Shown: one piece after another, positions 1 through 9,566 of the stretch
Layout of the letters: each line of letters begins with the position of its first letter
Position numbering within the stretch: the stretch's first letter is position 1
Assembly: GCA_963921825.1 (NCBI GenBank)
Contig: OY997588.1
Span: 83,767,043-83,831,042, forward strand
Reading direction: 5' to 3'
DNA from: Erodium maritimum
Lineage: Eukaryota; Streptophyta; Magnoliopsida; Geraniales; Geraniaceae
DNA length: 64,000 nucleotides
The notes under the pieces: generated by a model
Seen by the model: only the letters and a program-made list of their open reading frames with translations
Databases searched by the model: none
Told to the model about the DNA's origin: nothing
Made by a program: the position numbers and the translations under genes

Positions 1-448
1 TATCCTCTGGCTCTCGCTTGCATATATGTGTAGTATAAGTCCCAGATCAGCATGTGATAGAAGCATGAGAGCGTTCATGAAATGGAGTAGGGATCTCAGG
101 AATCGAGCCAGAGCATACACCAAGGAGGAGGGGAAGAACTTGAGTAGCATACCCTGCAATTCATCGTCATGGAGCAGACATGCCCACAACGTGGAGATGA
201 CACGCCCAAGTTGTTCAGGTACCTTTTTGAAAAAATGAAGAATAAAGAGAAGATGAGATTGAAGTGAAAAGAAGAAGATAATGTTACTGTTCTTGTTTCT
301 GAATTATTTTGGAATGTAATATTTAGTGAATTGATTTCTCTCGAACATGAAGCAAATTATGTAAGACAATATTTTATCAAGTATTAATTCTAGGTATGTA
401 TTTTTCACCTTTATAGGAGGACCAAAAATTTGTTTCTAGTTATCAAGA
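1..448. other. unassigned sequence before a LINE ORF1
   Basis: No convincing gene is visible here. The stretch lies directly upstream, in the same orientation, of the RRM-type LINE ORF1 that starts at 449, so part of it may be that element's 5' untranslated region. No TSD or LINE 5' end could be located because the window begins inside this region. Confidence 0.4.
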
Positions 449-1124
449 ATGGTTGAGAGAGCTCGTGGTCGTCGGAGAGCTCGTGGACGTCGGCCTGTTC
501 GCCGGAAAGACAAGGGTCCGGAGCTTCTCTCATTTTCTTCCTTTTGTGCAGAGTTACTTACTCTGTACAAAGCATATGTTTCAATTGTTGCAGACGGTGT
601 GGTTCAGGGAGCTGCGTCTGCGTCTGAGATCAAGGAGCGGGTGAGGGTCAAGACTTGGTCTAAATCAAATAGCGTTGGAAAGTCTTCATGTTCGGGTTTG
701 GATGGAGGCGTTTCTGATTCAGGCAAGGCTGAGGACAGATCTTATTCGGTGGCGAGATCTTCTCAAGCAAAACAGAGCTTGATTCCAATAAAGGAGTCGG
801 TAGTGTCTGGAGTTGTTCCTGTTCCTTTAGGTCCTTCTCATGAAAACAAGGGCAAAACAGACGTCCGTAGTCATCGTTCTAACACCAGAGCAGCGATCGT
901 GGCGGAGAATCAGGGTTGTAAGGTTTTTCTATATAACCTTCCTTTTGACACCTCTTCTGATTGGGTCCAAAATTCCTTGGGGACGTTTGGCGAGGTAGTG
1001 TCTGCCAACATCCTTAAGAGACCAAACTGGACAGGCCGTTTCTTTGGCTTTGCGGAGTTCAAGCTCAGAGCTAGGACTTACAGGCAGTCGAGGTTCTAAA
1101 TGGCTTTAAACTCAATGATCATGT
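449..1124 (+). pseudogene. LINE ORF1 (RRM-type RNA-binding protein), 5' part, disrupted
   Basis: An ATG at 449 opens a 216-codon frame with an Arg-rich start (RGRRRARGRRPVRRK), a Ser/Lys-rich middle, and near residues 157-205 an RNA-recognition-motif half: RNP2-like VFLYNLP and RNP1-like GRFFGFAEF. Plant L1-type LINEs encode such RNA-binding ORF1 proteins, which coat the element RNA. The frame stops at 1099 just after RNP1. In the +1 frame the RRM continues (AVEVLNGFKLNDH) up to the solo-LTR insertion at 1125 and again after it from 2965, so there is a small frameshift plus an insertion. A host RRM protein is possible but less likely: the continuation is low-complexity and broken and no intron signals are seen. 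The repeated 5-bp CATGT at 1120-1124 is the TSD of the LTR. Confidence 0.6.
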
Positions 1125-2959
1125 TGTTAGTCTTAGTGCCCGTAGTTCAATCCTAAATGTCCAAATGTGTATATCATCATTAGCAATAAAATTAAAGCGG
1201 CTTTATATTACTTATGTGTTGGAGTAATATATCGATGTGTGTTCTGATCTATGCCCACCATGCGAATATAACCATAGATCAAGATGGATCATACTCGATG
1301 GGTCCCTAGTCAACAAAGCTTCACTACAAGCGACTAGTATGAAAGATGGCTCTTCATGGCTTACATTCTGTTAGTCATTGGAATGGGATTCCGGAGTCTG
1401 ATCATAGATATCATGTGGGACATGATATTGGACGACCCGCCCTGAATATGTGCCATAGATTAAGTCATGAACATATTCAGTGTCGTAACTTGTCATGTAT
1501 CCTTAGACCAAGGAGTCTTTGTGATCGCTATGCAATCAATAACTGAGTTTGACCTGATCTTAACGTTTTCCGTAACAGAGCTTCCAAAACGGTCAGGATT
1601 GGCTTGGGGATGGGCTGCATGAGTGACACGAAAGACGACTAAGGGATTTATCCCTCAAACTAAGGTATGAGAAAGATATCGGTTCTCGGCCGCTTGATCG
1701 AGAGTGACTGAAAGAATAGCATGGCCATGCACATGATACTGGGTATCATATATTCAGTCATCTCACATGTTAAGGAACAGTGATTGAGAATAATAAGTAT
1801 GACGGCTCTATGCCTTATCTCAATCAGAATATCAGAGATAAAAGGATAGTGACAGTGACAATAGAAAGGTTAGAATCGACAGGGTCGATTCGTTATGCAG
1901 TGTCAGGAAATACTATAGTCTCGTTAGTTGCCACTTATATAGGATCAAGTAAAATGGGATTTTACATTGACTTATTGACATGCATAAACCTAAGGGTCAC
2001 ACCAGAGGATGAAACTCATTAACACATTTATGGAGAATGGACAAAAGAGAGTTGTCTCGGGACATGACCAAAAATGAGTTTTGGGTCATGTGCTCGTAAG
2101 TGAATAGGACTTTACGAATCGAGACAAGGCTTGGAGTCTTGGGTTGATCACGTCGGATAATGTTGGACATTTCCGGTATGAAAGGCTTGGAGGCGATGAC
2201 CACGTCACGGTACCTCGTTGGAAATGGCCATGGGCCATGTTCCAAGAGGCCCATGGAACTAATTAATCAAGTATTGATTAATTAACACTAAATATACAAG
2301 ACATGGATTAAGGTGTTGGTGATACACCACCTAAGTCCATCATGTTCACCCATACTTAGCACCATACTTGTCCTGTTTACACCATGCTTCTCTATACCAT
2401 ACTTGTCCTATATTGTTGTTTATTATATTGACGGGATTACCATGTCATCTTATTCAATATAACAAAACACAAGACAAGAAAGAAAAATGAACTTCTCCTT
2501 CTTCTCTCTACAAGGTTTTTCTCCATCTTGTTGTGTTCTTGAGTCATCTAAAGAAGAAATATGTGGCTTTGGTTCCAATTGGATACGTAGGCGTCTTGGA
2601 GACTCAAGCCGATCATCCTTTTCTTGGTGTTCTTGAACAAAGAGAGAAGAAAAAGGTGCAGAATTTCTGCACAGTTTCTGTTCCCACCAGCCACCTTCAA
2701 GGCCCCGATCAGGGGTTTATGCAAGGTCCGATGAAGCTGATTTTTGGAATGAATACCCTCCACATATTGTTATTCAAAGTGGACGGTGGAATTTGGATTT
2801 CATCGGTTCTTTATTCTGATACATGAGCTGCAAGTTGAGTCACTTCATCTATTTCATTTTGTTTTGTAAATCTAATCGTGGTAGTTTTTCCTTGCATGGT
2901 CTCGGGTTTATTTGCTTCCACTGCGAGTATCTGTTCATACCCTCTATCGAGACCCAACA
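1125..2959 (+). mobile_element. Copia-type solo LTR with perfect TSD
   Basis: This 1,835-bp unit starts TGTTAGTCTTAGTGCC and ends CGAGACCCAACA, and is homologous along most of its length to the 1,688-bp LTRs of the complete Copia element at 23448-31912. The flanking pentamers are identical (CATGT at 1120-1124 and 2960-2964), which identifies one LTR left after LTR-LTR recombination removed the interior. It differs from the younger LTRs by many substitutions and has a different, longer 3' portion, so it is an older insertion or another subfamily. It interrupts the RRM half of a LINE ORF1. Any protein-like frames inside it are incidental. Confidence 0.93.
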
Positions 2960-2964
2960 CATGT

Positions 2965-4028
2965 CCTGTTTGTGGCTATTGTTTGGCCTAGACCAGAAAC
3001 TATACGAACAGAGCACGTCATAGGTCGTCCTAAGGCTTTGTTGAATGCCTCTGTTTTCCCTGTAGAACAGAGCATCAAGGAGGGAGTCCCTGGTGAGGTG
3101 GAGACAGGTGTTCCTATCGTTGAAGTTCGGACTGAGAAGCTTGGGGTTGGGAGTCCAACTTTTTCTTCGCCAGAACAGAGATAGAAACTCCGATCGTTGT
3201 CATTCCTTGAGCCTTGGTATTCTTCGAATCATAGAGATATCTTCGTAGCATGTTTGGGATCCTCTAGATCAGTTGGTGTTTCACCTGCAATTACGGATGC
3301 TCCCAATCGACTTTTGAACGAGGAAAGCGATCGTAGTAACGTGGTTTGTGGGATTTTTGTTCCGAATTTTTCGCAGTCGGAAATACTTGAGTTGCGTGGG
3401 GAAGAGGGGTTATACGGGGGGGGGGGGGGGGGGTGTTCTAAGCAGGCTCATGCTAATGGGCCTGTAACTGGGCTCAAGCCTTCAGGCCCTAAACCCTTCT
3501 CCTCACCTAGCTCAATTTCAGTTTCAAGGCTTTCGCTAGCCTGTAGTGGAATTGGGCTCGAGTACGGCAATGCAGGAGGACCCCGAGACTACTTTCAGTA
3601 ATGCTCTATCAGTTAGTGCATGGCCGCCTCCTTAGAGCATTGTAACAGCTCAACCAAAAAAACGTGGTCGTGCAAAGAAGGGACATTCAAAGACGATTGT
3701 CCCTCCAACTGTTATTTATCGGACAAGAGCTAAGACATATGTTGATAAAGGAGGTAATTTGGGAAGCTTGATTGTTGATGTCGTTAAGAAGGATAGCTCG
3801 AGTGACTAGAGTTATTGCAAGAAAGTTGGGGAAAAGGTTGTTGACCTTTGTTCTTTGGCACTCGACCAGTTCAATACTCTGGTTGTTCCGCAGGTTGAGG
3901 AGGATGTTGAGGGTAGTCAGGACGAGGATTTCCCTAAGTCGATTACAGGAAAAGCTCTACCCCCTATTTTGGTTTCTAATCGGTTTTTATGTTTAAACCC
4001 GGATAGGATGCAGGCACGGAGGGCGTGA
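2965..4028 (+). pseudogene. LINE ORF1, 3' part after the solo LTR
   Basis: Directly after the second CATGT the RRM reading frame resumes (LFVAIVWPRPE) to a stop at about 3184. Further ORF1-like stretches follow in changing frames: a Gly/Ser/Pro-rich segment at 3197-3601 (GPVTGLKPSGPKPFSSP), a basic stretch near 3660-3700 (PKKRGRAKKGHSK), and a tail ending RMQARRA before TGA at 4026-4028. Basic KKRGR motifs and proline-rich linkers are usual in plant LINE ORF1 C-termini. At least two frameshifts and an 18-base G run at 3416-3433 break it. No endonuclease or RT follows: the foldback element at 4079 and unrelated sequence replace ORF2. Confidence 0.5.
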
Positions 4029-4078
4029 TTTGCTCCTCTGCTTGGATCTATTTTGTTTTCTGTTTTGCTTTTTTTTTT

Positions 4079-5038
4079 GGGAAATTTCAATTTAATACCC
4101 TGACAAACTTTTATTTGCATTATAACACCCTAACATGTTTTTTTTGCATTATAATACCCTGGCAAACTATTATTTTCAGTTTCATACCCAACCGTTAACT
4201 TTCCATCCAAAATGGATGGAAAGTCCAAAATACCCCTTGACACCAATCAAAATTTCAAAACTTACCACAAAAAATCAGATTTTTTTTATATATTTCAAAA
4301 AACTATATTTTATTTCAAAAATATTAAAAAAAATCAGTTTTATATATTTCAAAAATCCTATTATTATATAATTCAAAAAATCAGATTTATTTCAAAAAAA
4401 AAATTCAAAAAACAGTTTTTACATATTAAAAAATATTTTTATATATTTTTAAAAAATAGATTTTATTTCAAAAAAATTAAAAAAAACAGTATTTATATTT
4501 GAAAAATCAATTTTTATATATTTCATAATAATATTTTTATATAATTCAAAAAATCAGATTTATTTATCAAAAAATATTTTAGAAATCAGTTTTTAAATAT
4601 TACAAGAATCATATTTTTTTATACATTTTAAAAAATTATATTTTATTTCAAAAAATGTTTTAAAATCAGTTTTTATATATTTAAAAAATAAATTTTTATA
4701 TATTTCAAAAATCATATTTTTATATAATTCCAAAAATAAGATTTATTTAAAAAAATTAAAATCAGTTTTTATATATTACAAAAAACAGATTTTTATATAT
4801 TTCAAAAAAATATTTAAAAAAATAAATTTTTTATATTTAAAAAATTAGTTTTTATATATTTAAAAAATCAAAGGTTGAAGGGTGTTTTTGCTATATTTTG
4901 AAAAAAGAACAACATTTTTCATCCATTTTGGATGGAAAGTTAATAGTTTGTCAGACTATTATAATGCAAAAAAAAAACCATGTTAGGGTGTTATATTGCA
5001 AATAAAAGTTTGGCAGGGTATTAAATTGAAATTTTCCC
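4079..5038. mobile_element. long-TIR foldback DNA element, copy 1 (Mutator-like MITE candidate)
   Basis: The 960-bp element begins GGGAAATTTCAATTTAATACC and ends with its complement (GGTATTAAATTGAAATTTTCCC at the right end). The terminal inverted repeats run about 130-150 bp and contain short direct sub-repeats of the type TAATACCCTGRCAAAC. The interior is more than 80% A+T and is built of degenerate tandem pieces resembling TTTTATATATTTCAAAAA. No transposase is encoded. A second copy at 33397-34404 has the same organisation. Flanks here are T-runs (4070-4078 and 5039-5047), so a TSD cannot be scored well; copy 2 suggests 9 bp, as in Mutator-like elements. Confidence 0.85.
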
Positions 5039-5895
5039 TTTTTTAACAATGAAAAATACTAATTTAATTCCACCCGATAAAAGCACAAGAAGGTACAAAC
5101 AAAGGGAGAAGAAAGAAGAGGGAAAAGACGAAAAGAAGAATAAAGAAGATCGACGTGCAAGCCGAGAACTAGGAAGGAACAAACAACTTTAAAGTGTCCC
5201 GTCATTATGAGAAGAAGTGAAGCCCAGAGATTTGCAGAGGTTCCAAGCACGCTTGCTCTTGTAGCTGTTATGATCTGAGAAAATGATCCATTTCCGAGGA
5301 TCATTTTTTGCAGCGTTTTACTGTATTGTAGAAAGCTTGCTTGATAAATTTTTCTCTTATCAAACAAAAATTGTTTCTAGCCATCTTTGATCCTCACTTA
5401 ATGATTTTTGTCCTGAAAAAATATATTTTGTATTTTTTTAATTTACCGTTAAACTAATAGTTCAAGCCTAAAAATCGACTGGAAACCAGTTGATTGGAAA
5501 ATTTTCTAATTTCCGATCCTGATTCCAGCAACGGTGCGAAAAATACGAAAGCAGTCAGGTGATGTATGAAGCTCTTAAGGGGGGTTGATGGTTGGTTAAG
5601 TAGTGTGTATTATAATAGCAACAATGATGGAGAAGGTGCATAGAATGCGAGGGGAAGTTGATACGGAAGATCATCAAAATTAAGGATGCTGCAATGACAC
5701 AAACTTACGAAGATCTGATGTCCTTGTTTAAATATATTCAGATCGGGGATCAAATTTTCATATCGGAAATCAGATAAAAAATACAAAACCAACCCTACAG
5801 TCAGAGAAAAGAGGACATTGTATTTGTTAGTAACTTGAAATCAACTATAAATGAAGAACAGTAGATCGAGTGAGGTCTGAGCTGTTGATTCCGGA
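5039..5895. other. no recognisable gene
   Basis: No conserved domain is visible. A minus-strand frame of about 100 codons at 5059-5367 is hydrophobic at its 3' end but shows no family signature. It lies downstream of the small minus-strand ORF at 5896-6021 and could include its 3' untranslated region. Confidence 0.4.
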
Positions 5896-6021
5896 TCAGG
5901 AAAAAAGAGCGGATGCCTTGTAATAAAGCTGCTTGAAGATGCCGAACCCGAAGAGCACCCCGATGGCGATGAGAGCCATCAAGGTCAACAACACGCACAT
6001 CCTCGTCCCGCACCAGCACAT
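5896..6021 (-). CDS. candidate small single-pass membrane protein (41 aa)
   Basis: A minus-strand ATG (complement of 6019-6021) opens a 41-codon frame that stops with TGA at 5896-5898. The product has a short Cys-rich N-terminus (MCWCGTRMC), one strongly hydrophobic helix of about 20 residues (VLLTLMALIAIGVLFGFGIF) and a short basic/aromatic tail. That layout fits tiny plant single-pass membrane proteins. A TATA-like AATAAATAAA lies about 95 bp upstream on the minus strand (near 6112-6121). I cannot name a family. It is uninterrupted and in a stretch free of obvious transposon sequence, which favours a host gene, but a 41-codon frame can arise by chance. Confidence 0.4.
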   Translation of the reverse strand: MCWCGTRMCVLLTLMALIAIGVLFGFGIFKQLYYKASALFS

Positions 6022-6279
6022 GATGATTCTTTTTTCTTCCCCAATCTACTACCGAGTTGTTGTTTTTACAACTCAAGGAAATATGGTCATTTTCTTTTCT
6101 TCAGAATGGTGAGTTTATTTATTGGTTTTAAACAAATTAATATTGATTTCGAGATCGAGATCGAGAGATGAGCATAAATTAGAGGCGCACTCTTCGGCCC
6201 GTTGATAGTACTTGCGTTACAGTCAACAAGTCTAAGCGTGATAGGGCGCATCACTTTACTCTTTTAAGAAATTAAACAA
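6022..6279. other. possible upstream region of the small ORF; otherwise unassigned
   Basis: AT-rich sequence with no coding signal. It would hold the promoter of the minus-strand small ORF if that is a gene. Confidence 0.3.
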
Positions 6280-6289
6280 ACAAAATTTG

Positions 6290-7393
6290 GAAAGCTCTCC
6301 ACAATTAACGACGCATGCGTCTCTCCCGAACCCTAGGGTTGTTTTCGAACCGATAGGTTCCCCTCTTCTTTTTCCCACGCAGTCACCACCGATCTGGTCG
6401 ATTGTGCACCGGCCCCAAGCAGCTCTCGGACAAGCTCAACCAAAGCCGAGCAATCACGTTGCCGCGACCGGAGCGTTCCGGGAGGGTCGCTGGATCTGGG
6501 ATCCGGGAGGAGGGACGTTAGGCTGGGATCTGTATCCACGACACCCAAAGCCGGTCACCTCGAGACTAGATGACCCATTTTGGGTCTATCCGATAATGAT
6601 CAATCTGCTTCCACGTGAAGTATCGGTGAAGTCACATCTGGAACACCGGGCGCATGCTCCGTCCTCTGCCCCACAATTAAACATTCCAGCGACTCAACCC
6701 GATGAGTTAGCAATACCAAATTGTCCTACTACGATAGTTTTGGGGTTCAAAAGAACTAGCATCGTAGGCTCTTTAGGTTACTATGTTCTTTTTTCTTTTT
6801 TATTGTGGTATTTATGGTCAGCTATACAAAGCGATCATCATTACGGGTCCAAGTTTGGCAGAATCCTTGCGGGGGTTTCGGACATATACTGGAATTCAAG
6901 GTCAGGGACCCAAGTTATATTTATGATTTTTGTCATGACTAATAAAATTTTAATGTTCACGTTTCAAAAAAAACAAAGGGTAAACTACAAATACCTAGCC
7001 CAAACTTGTAGCGTTTAATTGATACTTACCCTAAAGTTTTTTTAACTGATACCTACTCAGATGTTTAGTTATATAACAAATAGCCCAAGCCGTCAGCTAA
7101 AATGACGAAAATACCCTCAACTACACATCAATGATTATTTTAAAAAATCACTTTTGTTAGTTATATATATGTACTTATTAAATCACTTCAGTTTTATTTA
7201 AAAAATCACTTTAGTTTTATAGTAAAAAAATTATTTAAAAAATCACTAAGGGCATTTTCTTCATTTCAGCTGACAGCTTGGGCTATTTGTTATATAACTA
7301 AACATCTGAGTAGGTATCAGTTAAAAACCACTTTAGGGTAGGTATCAGTTAAACGCTACAAGTTTGGGCTAGGTATTTGTAATTTACCCAAAA
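6290..7393 (+). mobile_element. LINE-type retroposon 3' portion, poly(A) tail, with nested MITE
   Basis: The sequence from about 6290 ends at 6976 in a typical plant LINE 3' end (ACTAATAAAATTTTAATG ... GTTTCAAAAAAAACAAA). A long open frame through it shows no domain I recognise and lacks a good ATG at its start. The MITE at 6978-7389 sits in the A-rich tail. Tentative target duplications of 10 bp with one mismatch, ACAAAATTTG (6280-6289) and ACAAAAATTG (7394-7403), would mark the insertion. No endonuclease or RT is present, so it is a short or internally deleted copy. Confidence 0.5.
6978..7389. mobile_element. Mutator-like MITE with perfect 9-bp TSD
   Basis: A 412-bp element with terminal inverted repeats of about 140 bp: GGGTAAACTACAAATACC at the left and its near-exact complement (GGTATTTGTAATTTACCC) at the right. 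The flanking 9-mers are identical, AAAAACAAA at 6969-6977 and 7390-7398. A 9-bp duplication is characteristic of Mutator-superfamily transposases. Each TIR contains internal near-repeats (TTGATACTTACCCTAAAG then CTGATACCTACTCAG). It has no coding capacity and inserted into the A-tail of a LINE. Confidence 0.93.
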
Positions 7394-7403
7394 ACAAAAA
7401 TTG

Positions 7404-7859
7404 CATAAACGACATCCGCTAGAGTTTCCTTGAGTGTTTAGTGTGATACGGTGGCAGCATTTTCAGAGGTCGCAGAGGCATCTAAGAGATAGGCACGAAT
7501 TTAGGATCCTTATTAGTTGACAAATTTATAGTCCTTGGAATGGGAGAAAACAATTCTCCTCTGAACTTCTGTTGACCTGAGACTCAAATAACCTTGACAC
7601 AGCTTGATCTCCTCCGAGAACAGGTTCAGCCTGGCCAGCTTGATGAGACTTTTAATTGTCCTTACCAACACAGATGGAAGAGACCCACTCCTATTGAAAA
7701 ATCGGAGTCTAAATGAGCGTGAGGGCTGAGACCATCACACGAGAGAACTACACTGACTGACCTCTAGACAGGTGGAGGACACCTTTCTTCATCCGTTGAG
7801 AAACCATCTGAAGGAACCAAACTCAAGTCTACCAAAGACACCGAAACTCGAAACAAAGC
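7404..7859 (-). other. probable downstream part of a minus-strand LINE ORF1 fragment
   Basis: No frame is open, but the region is contiguous with the DUF4283-like fragment at 7860-8243 and shares its base composition. It is best read as decayed ORF1 tail. No poly(A) end was located. Confidence 0.3.
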
Positions 7860-8243
7860 CTACTTGATCCTAACGAAAAGTTTATCTATAATCGATAATG
7901 AGTGAACATGAAACAACACAAAAGATGCTCCCAAATTTGAAGTGAGATCCAGAACTATCACCACAGTTCCAAATCTTCCCATAATAGCAATTATCGTCTC
8001 CATGCACAATCCATGAATAGGGATCCCCTGCAATTTGAACCAACAAAAACTACCGCCATGCAGATAGAGCTTTGACTTGCCCGGAATCACATTGAACCAA
8101 GTCCCAAGCCAGGCCCAAAACTCATCCTTGGCGTCCTCATCAACAATCTCCTTCTTGGTATTAATAAGGAAAAAACGATTGTCCAACGAACGGATATGAA
8201 CTTTGAATTTTCCTTCCGCGTCCACCAAAGCTTGTAATTGCAA
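7860..8243 (-). pseudogene. LINE ORF1 fragment (DUF4283-like)
   Basis: A minus-strand frame of about 127 codons contains WFKLQGIPIHGLCMETIIAI and GRFGTVVIVLDLTSN, matching the signature of DUF4283-type ORF1/gag-like proteins of plant LINEs (a 'hydrophobic-GIP-x-H-x-W/L-C' block, then 'G-x-x-G-x-V'). These proteins bind element RNA. The fragment stops at 7860 after FVRIK with no downstream endonuclease or RT, so it is a remnant. A host protein is unlikely because DUF4283 frames are overwhelmingly transposon-derived. Confidence 0.6.
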
Positions 8244-8320
8244 AACAGTCCATGTATTCTTTGAAATTGTTAATATTTTTATATAGTATAATATAAAATT
8301 GATAATAAAAATAATAAATT

Positions 8321-8395
8321 AATAATCCGATTAATCCCCATCTTGCGTCTGAGACTCCTTTTCACCTGATTAGCGCCTAACATTTTTAAAACCTT
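8321..8395. repeat. remnant end of the 'TAGGCGCC' hAT-like family
   Basis: The segment AATCCGATTAATCCCCAT through GATTAGCGCCTAAC resembles the subterminal sequence of the hAT-like element at 8601-9297 and ends in a TTTTTAAAACC motif like the mutated terminus. It is a partial, diverged copy without a mate. Confidence 0.4.
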
Positions 8396-8600
8396 TAGTA
8401 ATAGTGCCTCCGCATGTTCAGGCATGGCTTAACCTTTAAGCCAGTTAACCGTTGCTTAAAGCCTCAATTAACACAAGGCCCTCACTAAATTAGACCTTTA
8501 ATATATTAATTTAGTTTTTAAGCCCAATAGTTCAAGCTAAAGCCTCATTTTAAGTTTCTAACTTGTTTTTCTATTCGGAAAGAGAAATCACCATACACCA

Positions 8601-9297
8601 AGGTTCTAAAAAACGTTAGGCGCTAGTCGGGCGGTTAGGCCCTTTGGGGATTAATTGGAGACTAGTCGGAGATTAATCGAGGATTAATCGGATTTTTATT
8701 TTTCTATTTTTTAATTTATTAACAAATATTATATTATATATATGAATAAAATATGAATTTATTATGAAAAATTAGTAAAAAAAATAACATTTATAAAATA
8801 AAAAAATATTTATTAAATAATTATCCTTAAATGACAAAAAATTCAAATAAACAACATTAATATCCTTATATAAAAATAAAACTAGTAATAAAAAGTTAAA
8901 AATTAATATGATATTTAAGATCAAAAATGTCAATAAACAAGTAAACTACATTAGCATACACAATTATTTAAGATGTAAGTGTATATCATCTATGAATATT
9001 AATTTTATAATTAAATTTAAAATAAAAATTAAATGTATTAAATATATATTTTTTATAATAATATTATGAATGATATAAAATGATTAATAAAGAATATTTA
9101 AGATAAAACCTTAAAAATCGGATGAGTGTTCTAAAAAGTTCCACCTGGGAACCGATTAGTCACCACCTAGATGGGGATTGACCCGATTTTTTTAAACCCG
9201 CCTAGAGCCGCCCGACTTATTAAAATCGGGTCGGTGTTCTAAAAATCTCTGCCTAGGCGCCGACTAATCCCCACCTAGGCCCGACTTTTAGAACACT
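8601..9297. mobile_element. hAT-type MITE with perfect 8-bp TSD
   Basis: This 697-bp AT-rich element starts AGGTTCTAAAAAACG and ends CTTTTAGAACACT, so its termini pair as an imperfect inverted repeat AG(T)GTTCTAAAA. The subterminal regions carry GGCGCTAGTCGG and GATTAATCGG type motifs in opposite orientations. The flanking octamers are identical, ATACACCA at 8593-8600 and 9298-9305; 8-bp duplications typify the hAT superfamily. Near the right end the terminus motif GTGTTCTAAAA recurs at about 9126 and 9233, so the end is reiterated. No transposase is encoded. Confidence 0.85.
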
Positions 9298-9305
9298 ATA
9301 CACCA

Positions 9306-9566
9306 TATAAGGTCTCCCATTTCTCTTTCCATTATTGATTTTCATAGCCTTCTACTTTTAATCTTCGGCAAATTAGTTATGGTAATTTCGGCCATTTTTA
9401 TAACTTTACCGTTATATTTGTCCGAAATTTTAGTTACATTAAAATCTTTTTAATCAATTTGGAAGAAGTCCATACTGACTTGATATTTTTAAGCCTTTGT
9501 TTATATTGTAAAAAATGATAAGGGAATCTCTTTTAGTTGATTAGCAATGACTGGCTTTACTCTCTC
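9306..9566. other. no recognisable feature
   Basis: AT-rich sequence between a hAT-type MITE and a LINE 3' end; I see no gene or repeat boundary in it. Confidence 0.4.

Noticed and set aside
449..1099. Host RNA-binding (RRM) gene
   Set aside because: The RRM is frameshifted and split, its tail is low-complexity with KKRGR-type motifs, and no introns are evident. A LINE ORF1 explains it better.
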